Assembly (NCBI GenBank): GCA_031277105.1
Contig: JAISLW010000267.1
Span: 1 to 33,774 of the forward strand
DNA from: Planctomycetaceae bacterium
GTDB lineage: Bacteria; Planctomycetota; Planctomycetia; Pirellulales; Thermoguttaceae
DNA: 33,774 nt
Direction: 5' to 3'
This document shows, in pieces, positions 15,440-24,315 of the stretch. Position numbers and translations under genes: made by a program. Numbering within the stretch: position 1 is the stretch's first letter; every line of letters begins with the position of its first letter. The notes below the pieces were generated by a model that had not been told where the DNA came from, did no database searches, and saw nothing but the letters and a program-made list of their open reading frames with translations.

Positions 15440-17008
15440 TTATCTTGGCGGGTTTGTTGTCGGCGGCGCGTTTGGCGGGTAATATGCCGGCGGCGGCGCG
15501 TATGCAGGATTGGGCGGATAATTTGGATTTGGGTTTGGGGCGTAACCTGCGGGCGGATTGGGGTATGGATTTACCCCTACGGTATTATTGGGGTTTTGCG
15601 TAGCGGCTGTATTGTTCTGGAAATTTCTAACAGGTTTGTGATCAGACCGCATTACGATAAACACAAACAACGCCAGCGAAATTAACAACATAAACAAAAC
15701 CATCATCACGGCGCCGACGGTAACGACTAGCCACAAAGGTACATTTTGCGGCAATTGGAATGATTGCGGTTGATTTTGTTGTTGTTGATTTGGCATTTGT
15801 TGCATTTGCGGCGGCTGTTCTGCAATTGAATAATTTGTAGCCATCATTGTTTCGGGTCTCCATGTATTATAGACTTGACCGATAGCGGAGCTATTACTCG
15901 GTTTTATAATTTGTCCTTGCGGCGGGTTTGCAGGATCGGCAGCCAAGACGCCTGGGAAAGTTGAAGTTCCCTTTTTTTGGTGCGGTCTTTTTATCATTGC
16001 CTTGACTAATTCCTTACATGATTCAAACCTGTCGCTACGTTTTTTTGCCAATCCTTTAAGTATTGCGTCGTTCATATAATCAGGGATGCCGGAAATTCTT
16101 TTCGGGTGATCGCGTAGTACGCATTCGCGTAAAATTGCGACGTCGTTGCTTGTAAACGGCGGCGTTCCAGACAACATTTCGTATGCCGTTGCCGCGAATG
16201 CGTATTGGTCAGTTCTTGCGTCTTGGAAGCGTCCGCGCCATTGTTCGGGCGCCATGTAAGGTCGCGTGCCGACTACGCCCATTACGATAGTTTCGCTAAC
16301 TTCTACCATGCTTGCGCGTATCTCTTCGGCGAGTCCGAAATCAATTATCTGAATACCGTCTTCGCGACTAACCATTATGTTTTGCGGTTTAATATCGCGA
16401 TGGATAACTCTTTTTGAGTGTGCGTAGTCGAGTGTTTTTGCGATAGACCAAAGGATGTCCATTAGTTCGTTTGTTGGTACGCCGCCGTATTTTTCGATTT
16501 GTCGTTTTCGGTATTCGTCGAGCGTAACTCCGTTGACGTATTTCATCACGACGAATAAACCGTGTTCGGCGTCGTTTGACAGACTGTAAACAGGACAGAT
16601 ATGTTGGTGTTGTAATGAGTGTATGCGTTGGAAAGAATCGCGTACCATTTCAACGGCGCGTTTAACATTTTGTACTTCTTTGGGTACGAATTTAACGACG
16701 ACTTGGCGATTTGCGACTTGATCAAATGCTTTCCACGCTTCGCCCATGCCGCCGCGACCGAGTAAACGTTCTAATCTAAAACTACCGCCTAATATTGTAC
16801 CGGGTTTGTAAGAACCTTCGTCTTTAACGTCGCTATTATTGCTCTTAATATTACTCCCCGAACTCCCGTAATCGATTGTTGCGTTGACATTGGAAGACGA
16901 AGACGGTCTATTGTAATCGTCGCTTCCTACGTTATTATAATCTTGTTCGTGCCCCGAATGCATATTATTTGCAGGGATAATCGCCGGCATATCGTTTGAT
17001 TTACTCAT
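15440..17008 (-). CDS. membrane-anchored Ser/Thr protein kinase
   Basis: 522 residues from the ATG at 17006-17008; an upstream TTG frame adds five residues. Residues 1-65 are Ser/Asn-rich and disordered. The kinase domain is about 75-340: Gly loop LGRGGMGEAWKA, ATP-binding Lys106 (VVVKFVP), catalytic HRD 203-205 with IKPQN, DFG at 223-225 and GTRPYMAPEQ. All key residues are present, so it should be active. A Gln/Pro linker leads to one transmembrane helix at about 425-452. The tail beyond it, about 70 residues, is rich in Pro, Asn and Tyr with no folded domain and would be outside the cytoplasm. This is the PASTA-free, Hanks-type layout abundant in planctomycetes. Substrates are unknown; the neighbours (lpxI, pyrF) give no clue. 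Confidence 0.93.
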   Translation of the reverse strand: MSKSNDMPAIIPANNMHSGHEQDYNNVGSDDYNRPSSSSNVNATIDYGSSGSNIKSNNSDVKDEGSYKPGTILGGSFRLERLLGRGGMGEAWKAFDQVANRQVVVKFVPKEVQNVKRAVEMVRDSFQRIHSLQHQHICPVYSLSNDAEHGLFVVMKYVNGVTLDEYRKRQIEKYGGVPTNELMDILWSIAKTLDYAHSKRVIHRDIKPQNIMVSREDGIQIIDFGLAEEIRASMVEVSETIVMGVVGTRPYMAPEQWRGRFQDARTDQYAFAATAYEMLSGTPPFTSNDVAILRECVLRDHPKRISGIPDYMNDAILKGLAKKRSDRFESCKELVKAMIKRPHQKKGTSTFPGVLAADPANPPQGQIIKPSNSSAIGQVYNTWRPETMMATNYSIAEQPPQMQQMPNQQQQNQPQSFQLPQNVPLWLVVTVGAVMMVLFMLLISLALFVFIVMRSDHKPVRNFQNNTAATQNPNNTVGVNPYPNPPAGYAPNPNPNYPPNPAYAPPPAYYPPNAPPTTNPPR

Positions 17009-17043
17009 GATGTTTTTTGACAAAAAAATTTTTGAAACTGGGT

Positions 17044-17181
17044 TTATACGTATCGTACTTGAATTTCATCGATGTATATTATTCGTACTTAAAATTCAGT
17101 GATTTAAAAGCGTCTAAGTTTGCCTTCTGATAAATAAATAGTCAGATTGCGGTAAGCGCAGGTTTTATCGTGAACAGTTTA
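17044..17181 (-). repeat. degenerate stacked A elements
   Basis: A truncated A terminus (TATCGTACTTGAATTTCATC, 17051-17070) is followed at once by a second, diverged A copy (about 17075-17181) that has lost its hairpin core. It sits between pyrF and the kinase. Confidence 0.6.
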
Positions 17182-17201
17182 ACAATTTTGATTATTTCGT
17201 A

Positions 17202-18131
17202 CTAGGTTAATTTTCCTGCGTTAGTTTTATTTTTTAGTTGTTCGATCATATTTTTTGTTGCTTCTTCGGTTGCGGTTTCCCATTTTTGTTCTCCGTATTT
17301 TGATTTGTAGGGTTCGTTTTTGTAAGCGTAAAGTAATCCTCTTGAATTATTTATAATTGCGCCGAGTCCGTTTTTATCGAATACCGGCGCGATGTCTTCG
17401 GCGTTTGCGCCTTGGCTTCCGTAACCTGGCACGAGTAACCAAGCCGATTTTAATATTTCACGTAATTCTGACAATTCTTTTGACCAAGTTGCGCCGACGA
17501 CTGCGCCGACGTCGCCGTATTGCGTGTTATTGTCGTTATTTTTTAGTGTTGAAACCGCTAATTCTTGAACGTAGCGGGCGACGTGGTTGTAAATTGTTTT
17601 TCGGTTTGATTTCAAGTCTTGAAACATTTTGCCGCCTGGATTTGACGTTTTAACTAATATAAAAATTCCGGCGTTTTGTTCTGTTGCCGTTTTGACGAAT
17701 GGTTCAATTGAGTCGGCGCCCATGTATGGTGAAACTGTCATTGCATCGGCGCCCCATGCGGAGTTTTTGCCTAAAATCCCAGACGCATATAATTCTGCTG
17801 TTGAGCCGATGTCGCCGCGTTTGCCGTCAAAAATTGTTAATAATCCTTTTTCCGAAGCATATTTGATTACATTGTCAAGTGCAATCATTCCGTAAGAGCC
17901 GTATCGCTCAAAACATGCCGCTTGCAATTTAACTGCCGGAACAAGCGGAGCAACAACGTCGATAACGTTGCAACAAAATCGTTTCAATACCGAAGGGGCT
18001 TTCCATATATCATTCGCATCGATACCAGAACGCATAGATTCAGGTATAAATTCAAACTTCGGATCAAGTCCGACAAGTACGGGAGTACATTTTGAGCAAA
18101 CCGCTTCGGCGAGTAATTGGGAAAAAGTCAT
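17202..18131 (-). CDS. pyrF: orotidine 5'-phosphate decarboxylase
   Basis: Decarboxylates OMP to UMP, the last step of pyrimidine synthesis; cytoplasmic TIM barrel. The 309 residues and motif order fit subfamily 2 of the family (the longer 270-310-residue form). The catalytic block FDGKRGDIG is at 101-109 with D102, K104 and D107. VGLDPKFEFIP near the start binds the base and ribose, and VPGYGSQGA with NNSRGLLYAY forms the phosphate-binding C-terminal part. The start ATG at 18129-18131 agrees with homologues (MTFSQLLAEAV). No operon partner is present. Confidence 0.97.
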   Translation of the reverse strand: MTFSQLLAEAVCSKCTPVLVGLDPKFEFIPESMRSGIDANDIWKAPSVLKRFCCNVIDVVAPLVPAVKLQAACFERYGSYGMIALDNVIKYASEKGLLTIFDGKRGDIGSTAELYASGILGKNSAWGADAMTVSPYMGADSIEPFVKTATEQNAGIFILVKTSNPGGKMFQDLKSNRKTIYNHVARYVQELAVSTLKNNDNNTQYGDVGAVVGATWSKELSELREILKSAWLLVPGYGSQGANAEDIAPVFDKNGLGAIINNSRGLLYAYKNEPYKSKYGEQKWETATEEATKNMIEQLKNKTNAGKLT

Positions 18132-18597
18132 TAGCGTTATATTTTATGCAAAAATAAAATTATGAATATAAGGGGGACAAAATACGTATAATCTTGTTAG
18201 TAATCAATCATGTTAGCAATTCGTTTCTTCTGGCGTGATCTCGCATGTAGTGTAATTCCGTTATATGGGTTGTGCGTGAGTTTTATCTGCTCGTACTTGA
18301 AGTTCAATAATGTAAAGCGTAAAAACTTGCCGTTAATAGCTAGGCAGGCGAAGGTAAACGCAAATTGAAGCGAGAACAGTTTGAATATTGCTCAAATCGC
18401 AACAAGACCGCTAATTATACTACAAATAAATTAAAAAAGCACGATAAAAATATAATTACAGATAAAAATTTATTAGAAAATCGTCAATCGTTAATGTATT
18501 CTAAACAGTTCGCACGTGATTTTTCGTTTACCGCCGCCAGCTTAACTATAAGCGTCTTATTTTTTAGAAAAGTTGACTCGGGTTAGTAATTATAACT
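18132..18597. other. intergenic stretch upstream of pyrF
   Basis: Apart from the A copy at 18284-18383, nothing is recognisable. The piece 18481-18590 (including AAAGTTGACTC, also seen at about 29928) may be old repeat debris. No supported gene. Confidence 0.4.
18284..18383 (-). repeat. A element, diverged
   Basis: Ends TATCTGCTCGTACTTGAAGT and GCGAGAACAGTTTG, with a partly decayed core (CTTGCCG...TAGGCAGGCG). Confidence 0.7.
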
Positions 18598-18749
18598 GGG
18601 CATCTCTAAAAATTCATTTATCCAGGTAGGCGGCGTTTCGCCGAAACGCCGCATTAGAGTTTATAATACCAATAAATTTTATTACTTTACAACGTCTAAA
18701 ATATGTCTATTTTACACGTTACGAAGTATTAAAATTTAATAATTGTTTT
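18598..18749 (+). repeat. B element, right end lost
   Basis: Left two thirds of B (GGGCATCTCTAAAAATTCAT, then the GGCGGCGTTTCGCCGAAACG stem). It stops abruptly at 18749, where D sequence begins. Confidence 0.8.
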
Positions 18750-18910
18750 AGGGGATAGTGTAGGGGTTAGTGTTTTTAATTAAGAGTTATGAATTTAGAA
18801 AAATAATTTTTGTTATAAAAAAATTGTCCCACTTGTCCCTCCTGTCCCACTTGTCCCTCAAAAAATTGCCAGAACGTAATTGAACAAACAAATTTCCGTG
18901 AACGATTACA
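18749..18910 (+). repeat. D element, left arm lost
   Basis: D interior (AGGGGATAGTGTAGGGG, then the repeated CCCACTTGTCCCTCCTGTCC block) ending CCGTGAACGATTAC at 18897-18910. Its left arm was lost where it meets B. The next 50 bp contain a decayed E fragment (GGATCGCTGTCGTTCTGACC). Confidence 0.7.
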
Positions 18911-19047
18911 ATAGAGAATGCGAATAGAGAATTAGGAAATAAAGTTTTTGAATTTGGATCGCTGTCGTTCTGACCGTCGGCAACCGAAAATGTTGCGTTC
19001 CTGCGGACAATTTTTTTGTAACCAAAATTGTCATTGTTGCGTATAAG

Positions 19048-19878
19048 TTACGGCGTAACGATTTCAAATTCATACAGGACGTTCCAATTTTTTCCTGTAA
19101 TATAGATGCGTTTTTTTTGTCTGTCAAACGCAATTCCATTTAATACGCATTGGCGTGCGCCCCATGTTAAATTTTGCTCTTTACGGTGTTCCGGCGGCAC
19201 AAAAGGGGCAAATTCAATTCTACCGATAACCTCGCCCGTTTCAGGATTGATTCTCGCAACTTGAGTACTTTGCCATATATTTGCCCAAATTTCGCCGTTG
19301 ACGTACTCAAGCTCATTCAAATCGCGCAGATGAAAAGTTTTTTTAGTTTTTGCGTCAATATCCTTGACAAAAATTTTACGCACGGAGTTAAAAGTATTCG
19401 GGTCGATGAAATTTAATTGATCGCTTCCGTCGCTCATAATTAAATGTTTGCCGTCATACGTTAATCCCCATCCTTCGCCTTTATACTTGAATTGACCAAT
19501 CAGTGCAAACGTGTTTTTGTCATACACGAAACAATATCCTTCACGCCATGTTAATTGATAAATTTTATTACCGATAATATGAGCGCCTTCTGCAAAATAT
19601 TTATCCGGCAACTTCACTTGACGTATAATTTTACCAGTTTTAATTTCAACTTGCCGCAACGTCGATGATTTATATTCGCCCGTACTCTCGTAAAGAAAAC
19701 CGTTGTCATATACTAAACCTTGCGTAAAGGCGCCGCTATCGTGAATATATCGCCCTACTTCCTTGATCTCAAGACGCAATTTCTCATGCGTTTGAGCAAA
19801 ACTTAAACACGATAAAAATATAAACAAAAACGCTAAACAAATAAAATTTATAATTTTTTTTACGCTTACTATTATCAT
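19048..19878 (-). CDS. exported glutaminyl-peptide cyclotransferase (plant/bacterial type)
   Basis: Converts N-terminal glutamine of peptides to pyroglutamate. The family is a five-bladed beta propeller. Visible family blocks are FTQGLVYDNGFLYESTGEY, YFAEGAHIIGNKIYQLTW, EGWGLTYDGKHLIMSDGS, LNELEYVNGEIWANIWQS, and LNGIAFD with ITGKNW. The start is set at the ATG at 19876-19878, because it begins a clean signal peptide (MIIVSVKKIINFICLAFLF... SFA|Q). The longer open frame to 19971 runs into mobile element F and is not real. The mature protein of about 250 residues fits the family, exported to periplasm or outside. Confidence 0.92.
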   Translation of the reverse strand: MIIVSVKKIINFICLAFLFIFLSCLSFAQTHEKLRLEIKEVGRYIHDSGAFTQGLVYDNGFLYESTGEYKSSTLRQVEIKTGKIIRQVKLPDKYFAEGAHIIGNKIYQLTWREGYCFVYDKNTFALIGQFKYKGEGWGLTYDGKHLIMSDGSDQLNFIDPNTFNSVRKIFVKDIDAKTKKTFHLRDLNELEYVNGEIWANIWQSTQVARINPETGEVIGRIEFAPFVPPEHRKEQNLTWGARQCVLNGIAFDRQKKRIYITGKNWNVLYEFEIVTP

Positions 19879-19922
19879 AAAATTAAGAAATTTAATAAAA
19901 TAAATTGTTAAGAAATTCTTTA

Positions 19923-20110
19923 GGGAACTTCTAAAAACCACAAATTTATTTTTATTAACCACTGAGGACACAGAGGAAATTTTTAATTGGAATCAAAAAA
20001 TTATTTAATATTATAATTGACTTTTTTATCTAAAATTTTTTTAAAAATTATTCTCTGTGAACTCTGTGTTATCGGCGATTAAATAAAAAACTGGTTTTTA
20101 GAAGGTTACC
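19923..20110. repeat. F element, about 188 bp
   Basis: Inverted ends GGGAACTTCTAAAAACCA (left) and TGGTTTTTAGAAGGTTACC (right). Subterminal CCACTGAGGACACAGAG and CTCTGTGAACTCTGTG are a further inverted pair. It lies upstream of the glutaminyl cyclase and explains the false N-terminal extension of that gene. A half copy is at about 29665-29718. Confidence 0.75.
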
Positions 20111-20115
20111 TTTAT

Positions 20116-20330
20116 GGGCGTCTCTAAAAATTCATTTGTCTAGCCGCATTACGGTTTACGACATCTATAAATTTTATTACTTTATAATATCTAAAATATA
20201 TCTATTTTTGTACGTTATGAATTATTGAAATTTAATAATTATTTTATGCGTATTGCGGCCCAAAAAATAAACACAGCGGCGAAACGCCGCCTACCTTTTT
20301 ACAAAAAAATGAATTTTTAGAGATGTCTCT
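20116..20330 (+). repeat. B element, about 215 bp
   Basis: Left end GGGCGTCTCTAAAAATTCAT. The right end has drifted (GAATTTTTAGAGATGTCTCT). TTAT on both sides (20112-20115, 20331-20334) may be its target duplication; the right TTAT contains the stop codon of the next gene. Confidence 0.75.
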
Positions 20331-21890
20331 TTATGCTTTTGGCGGCGGTTCTTGTTTTTTTCCGGTGATAATTTCTGTTAAATCATCGCTGCATTTTTGT
20401 AAGGATTCGCGTATGATGGTGAAGTTTACTTTGAATTGTCCGCGTGTTGTCGTTCTTGGCGTTGTTGTCGTTCTTGGTGTTGTTCCTGTTCCTGTTGTTG
20501 TTTCTGTTTTGCCTTTGTCCAAGATGATAATTAGCTCGGCGAGCGCTTTTGTAGCCTTGCTTAATTTTTCATAATTTGGGTCTTCTGCTTTTAGTACGGC
20601 AATTACTCCGGTTGAAGTCGCACCTGAAATTTTGCTGCCGCGCATTCCGTTGATGATATAATAAAGCGTATTTGATTTAATGCGTTGCACGATAGTTATG
20701 ATTTCTTTTTGCGCTATCGGCGGCAATTGTGCAAACGGCGGCTCGACAACCGTATCGCCTGTTGCGCCGGCGCCGTCGGTTCCGCTCATTATGGGTCCGC
20801 TCATTCCGTCTCTTCCTATTCCGCTCATTTCGGGTCTTCTTCCAATAATTCCTGCTGGATTGATTTGTCCGTTTTGTCCTGCCGCCGGTAGCGCTTTGTT
20901 TATAGTCGCATCAATTTTTTCAATTTCTGAATCGCAATATTTTTTTGCTAATGCGATTAACAAATTACTTATTTGTGCGAAGTCAGCCGGTTTAACTTTA
21001 TCTACTGCCGATTGTAAATCGAGTTCGCCCATAAGACGCGCCGCTCTACAACGCATATCAAAAGATTCCAATTCCGACCTCAACGTATCCTTTACAACAG
21101 TTAGGACGCTTTGATCGAAGTTTTTCAGCGCCGCCAGTCCGTCAAACGCCCGCATCCGCAACCAATCTAATTTTTCACGCTCGTCTGCGTCTTGATCTGC
21201 TACGGGTCTGTTTGAGGTAATGATTTGGATAAAAATTGCGGGCGCTTGTTTTTTCTTAAAATCGTCATTTGCCGTTCCTGCTTGTGCGTGGCGGACGATA
21301 CCGATTAGAGCGCCGGCGCGAATATATTCCGGCGTTAATTTATTATTGTGTACGGCTATCAATTGTTTCAACGCTTCGTCGTAAAATACGGGCGGTTCGG
21401 TTGCTGTTGCGTCTTTTGTTGTTAGTTGACCGACGGCTAGAATTGCGTTGTATCTTGTCGCCGGATTAAGCGATTTATCGTTTGTCATTTTGGTCAACGT
21501 TTCAAGAGATTTAGTGAGAAAAAAAGTCCGCGCATTGCCTGTAGCGTCGCGTAAATCGCGCAATAAATCGCGCATGTAATTCTGTTGAATGAAACCCAAG
21601 TTGCCTTCAATCGTCCAACGCGCAAAATAAAATTTGTCAAAATATGCGTTCCATTCGCTGCGATTTGCCGCCGTTATTGTGCCTTGTTTCATTGCCGCCG
21701 TTATTTCGTCCTTCTTTGATGACAACGAATTATCAAACGCCCATGACTTGTAATTTTGCCCAAAAACTAAGCCCGCATCAAACAGACTTGTTATCGTAAC
21801 AAAAAACATCAGACAACAAAAACTTAAACGTAACAATAAATCAAACCTGCTTTCACGTTTATTATTCGTGAAAATTTTAAGATTATACAT
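20331..21890 (-). CDS. exported helical-repeat protein of unknown function
   Basis: 519 residues. The start is well supported by GGAG at 21898-21901 before the ATG. Residues about 18-45 form a signal peptide or anchor (LLLRLSFCCLMFFV... VFGQ). About 90-330 contains helix pairs of HEAT-like character (RYNAILAVGQL, RAGALIGIVRH, RMRAFDGLAALKN, RCRAARLMGEL). A Gly/Met-rich linker (GRDGMSGPIMSGTDG) follows, another helical part, and a Thr-rich segment (TTTGTGTTPRTTTTPRTTTR) before the last 35 residues. This suggests a periplasmic scaffold rather than an enzyme. I do not recognise the family. Confidence 0.85.
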   Translation of the reverse strand: MYNLKIFTNNKRESRFDLLLRLSFCCLMFFVTITSLFDAGLVFGQNYKSWAFDNSLSSKKDEITAAMKQGTITAANRSEWNAYFDKFYFARWTIEGNLGFIQQNYMRDLLRDLRDATGNARTFFLTKSLETLTKMTNDKSLNPATRYNAILAVGQLTTKDATATEPPVFYDEALKQLIAVHNNKLTPEYIRAGALIGIVRHAQAGTANDDFKKKQAPAIFIQIITSNRPVADQDADEREKLDWLRMRAFDGLAALKNFDQSVLTVVKDTLRSELESFDMRCRAARLMGELDLQSAVDKVKPADFAQISNLLIALAKKYCDSEIEKIDATINKALPAAGQNGQINPAGIIGRRPEMSGIGRDGMSGPIMSGTDGAGATGDTVVEPPFAQLPPIAQKEIITIVQRIKSNTLYYIINGMRGSKISGATSTGVIAVLKAEDPNYEKLSKATKALAELIIILDKGKTETTTGTGTTPRTTTTPRTTTRGQFKVNFTIIRESLQKCSDDLTEIITGKKQEPPPKA

Positions 21891-21901
21891 TTGTAATCTC
21901 C

Positions 21902-22059
21902 TTTCGTTTTCTTTTGTAAACGGTCGTTAAATTTGTTTAGCAAACTGCTAGCAACTTGTTTTGTAGGACAAAAAATCAGGCGATACGTTAAGGATAATTT
22001 TTGTTACAAAAAATCTAACCTCTATTTACTACGTCCTATTCCTACACTCTATCCTCTAA
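21902..22059 (+). other. intergenic with D interior debris
   Basis: Contains ATTTTTGTTACAAAAAATCT and CCTATTCCTACACTCTATCC typical of the D interior, but no D terminus is recognisable. Confidence 0.4.
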
Positions 22060-23262
22060 TTATCTATTTTCGATGAAATCTGCGATGCGGTCGAAAGCTG
22101 TTTTCAATACGTCGATATTTGCGGCGAATGATGCGCGGACGTATCCTTCGCAGCCGAATGCTGACCCCATGACGGTTGCGACTTGTTTTTGTTTTAGTAA
22201 TTCGAGGCAAAATTGTTCGGAGGTATCGATTTGTACGCCGCCGAATTTTTTGCCTAGATGTTTTTGGATATTGAAGAAGGCGTAAAATGCGCCTCCCATT
22301 TCGGGGCAACTTAAACCGTCTATTTCGTTTATTCTTTTGGCGACGTAATTGCGGCGTTCTGAAAACGCATTTAGCATTTCGGCAACGCAATCTTGCGGGG
22401 CGGTCAATGCTTCAAGGGCTGCGTATTGGCTTATGCTGCAAGGGTTGGAGGTTTCTTGGCTTTGTAGTTCGCCCATTTTTTTTGCGATATTTTCGGGGCT
22501 GAAAGTCCATCCGATTCTCCATCCTGTCATTGCGTAAGTTTTGCTTACGCCGTTGATGAGAATTGTTCTTTCGCGGAGAGCGTTGTTTAATGTTGGGAAG
22601 CTGACGAATTTATTATTTCCGTAAATTAGTTTGTCGTAAATTTCGTCTGCGAGTATGATCAAATTTTTCCTTAAAGCGACGTCGGCGATTGCTTCTAATT
22701 CATTTTTGTTGTACAGCATTCCGGTCGGGTTTGAGGGGTTGCAGAGGATTAGCATTTTTGAGTGTAGTGTGATTTTTTTTTCTATTTGTGCGGCTGTCAT
22801 TTTGAAGTTATTTGATTCTTCGGTTTGTATAATTACGGGCGAGCCGCCTGCTAATCGTATTAGTTCTATGTAGGAGACCCAGTATGGCGTTGGGATTAGG
22901 ACTTCGTTTCCTATTTCGATTGTTGTGAATATGGCGTTACGTATTGAGTGTTTTGCGCCGTTTGAGATTACTATTTGGTTTGTGTTGTATTCGAGTCCGT
23001 AATCTGTTTTATATTTTTCAACTATTGCTTTTTTTAATTCGGGGATACCGCTTGCGGCGGTGTATTTTGTGTGTCCGGTTTTCATTGCTTCGATAGCGGC
23101 GTTACAAATATGCGGCGGCGTTACAAAATCAGGTTCGCCGACGCTTAAATCGTAAACTGTTTTTCCGCTGCTCTTAATTTCTTTTGCTTTAGCGGACATT
23201 GCGAGTGTTGCCGAAGGCGACAAATTTTTAACAATTTTAGTTATGGGAATTTCAAATGACAT
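22060..23262 (-). CDS. aspartate aminotransferase (class I, subgroup Ib type)
   Basis: PLP enzyme that moves the amino group between aspartate and 2-oxoglutarate; some members also use prephenate. It has 400 residues from the ATG at 23260-23262 (a TTG three codons earlier is possible). Characteristic blocks are YDLSVGEPDFVTPPHI, KYTAASGIPELKKAI, ISNGAKHSIRNAI, the PLP-contacting NPSNPTG, DEIYDKLIYG, and the Schiff-base Lys241 in NGVSKTYAMTGWRIGW; the substrate-binding Arg lies in GYVRASFA near the end. The sequence is typical of thermophile/Rhizobium-like Ib enzymes. No operon partner is present. The upstream gap contains two A copies. Confidence 0.95.
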   Translation of the reverse strand: MSFEIPITKIVKNLSPSATLAMSAKAKEIKSSGKTVYDLSVGEPDFVTPPHICNAAIEAMKTGHTKYTAASGIPELKKAIVEKYKTDYGLEYNTNQIVISNGAKHSIRNAIFTTIEIGNEVLIPTPYWVSYIELIRLAGGSPVIIQTEESNNFKMTAAQIEKKITLHSKMLILCNPSNPTGMLYNKNELEAIADVALRKNLIILADEIYDKLIYGNNKFVSFPTLNNALRERTILINGVSKTYAMTGWRIGWTFSPENIAKKMGELQSQETSNPCSISQYAALEALTAPQDCVAEMLNAFSERRNYVAKRINEIDGLSCPEMGGAFYAFFNIQKHLGKKFGGVQIDTSEQFCLELLKQKQVATVMGSAFGCEGYVRASFAANIDVLKTAFDRIADFIENR

Positions 23263-23280
23263 TTTTTTCAATTTTGGGTT

Positions 23281-23384
23281 TTAAACTGTTCACACTTGAG
23301 TTTGCGTTTACCTTCGCCTGCCTTGCCTTCGGGCGGCAGGCTTTGACGCTTTTAAATCGCTGATTTTCAAGTACGAACAGTATA
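23281..23384 (+). repeat. A element
   Basis: Full-length: TTAAACTGTTCACACTTGAG to TTTCAAGTACGAACAGTATA. It lies 18 bp upstream of the aminotransferase start and so must overlap its promoter region. Confidence 0.9.
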
Positions 23385-23399
23385 GGTTTTGGTTTTTGG

Positions 23400-23490
23400 A
23401 ATTTTTGGATTTGACGATAATTATAAATTTTGTAATTTACCGGTAGAATTATTTTTTGAAAATCGCAATTTAAAATTGCGAAAAGTATAT
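23400..23490. repeat. C-related fragment
   Basis: Ends GCGAAAAGTATA like the right end of C and contains GACGATAATTATAAATTTTG, similar to the middle of the small C at 9916-10029; heavily diverged. Confidence 0.5.
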
Positions 23491-23593
23491 TAAACTGTTC
23501 GCACTTGAGTTTGCGTTTACCTTCGCCTGCCTAGCTATCGGACGGCAGGCTTTTACGCTTTTACATCGTTGAATTTCAAGTACGAGCAGTATA
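23491..23593 (+). repeat. A element
   Basis: Full-length: AAACTGTTCGCACTTGAGTT to TTCAAGTACGAGCAGTATA, inserted at the TA that ends the C fragment. Confidence 0.9.
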
Positions 23594-23597
23594 TAAA

Positions 23598-23928
23598 TTT
23601 TGTAAACGTTCACGGAAATCTTAAGCGTTAAATTTTAGAGGTTAGGGGATGGGGAGTAATTTTTTAGAAAACTAGCCGACAGTTTTTTGTTATAAAAAAA
23701 TTTGTCAGAAGGATCGCAGGCGTCTCGCCTGTATGCGGTTGTACTCAACCGCTAGTGATTGAGTTTTTTATCTCAACCGCTTTATCTGTTGCCTTGCGGC
23801 GTCTTGCAGCCGAAACGGCTGCGTTCCTTCTCTATTTTTTGTTACAAAAAAAATTGTCTCTTCTGTCTCACTTGTCCTTCAAAAATCGCCGATACGTAAT
23901 TGTTAAAAAAATACCGTGAACTGTTACT
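23598..23928 (+). repeat. D element with E module inside
   Basis: Complete D: left end GTAAACGTTCACGGAAATC, right end CCGTGAACTGTTAC at about 23915-23928. The usual interior is present on both sides of an E module at 23707-23832. Confidence 0.8.
23707..23832. repeat. E module, multi-hairpin
   Basis: Three perfect short hairpins in a row: CAGGCG-TCT-CGCCTG (about 23718-23732), GCGGTTG-TACT-CAACCGC (about 23735-23752) and GCAGCCG-AAA-CGGCTGC (23806-23822), inside ends GAAGGATCGC and GCGTTCCTTC that pair with each other. It recurs at 24101-24230 and 25619-25743. Confidence 0.8.
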
Positions 23929-24315
23929 AAATTTTCAACAAGAGCGTAATTGTACAAACCAAAAACAACACGTCAAGTTAGACAACTTAACATTAAAGAA
24001 ATTTCCAAAAGAGTATCGCAAATGTTTCGACCGCATAAAAACAAAACCGTTGTGCAAGACTGTTGCGATCCGTCTGACGATTTTTTTTACAAAAAATTGT
24101 CAGACGGATCGCAGGCGTTGCGTCTGCATACGGTTGTACTCAACCGCCGCCAATGAGCGAGGTTTAATATCGCAGCAATCTTTTTATTTGCCTTGCGGTA
24201 AATTATAGCCGAGACGGCTGCGTTTCTTCTAATATTATGGTAATCGTTCACGGAAATTTGTTTATTGGGCATCTCTAAAAATCTATCGTTTAAATTTTCG
24301 TGAGCGGTTACGCTA
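23929..24315. repeat. E module plus B and D termini upstream of the dnaA stop
   Basis: Positions 23929-24060 show nothing recognisable. 24067-24110 forms a hairpin with about 20-bp arms (GATCCGTCTGACGATTTTTT). An E copy follows at 24101-24230, then a D end (GTAATCGTTCACGGAAATTT, about 24240), a solo B terminus (GGGCATCTCTAAAAATCTAT, 24267-24286) and another D end finishing at 24311, only 4 bp from the dnaA-type gene's stop codon. Confidence 0.7.

Noticed and set aside
18365-18586. Plus-strand frame of 73 codons
   Set aside because: It starts inside an A element and shows no recognised motif or ribosome site.
19879-19971. N-terminal extension of the glutaminyl cyclase
   Set aside because: It is encoded by the end of element F and would bury the signal peptide.
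23900-24208. Overlapping plus-strand frames of 102 and 68 codons
   Set aside because: They run through D and E repeat sequence; the E hairpins repeat elsewhere in other frames, so the coding look is accidental.
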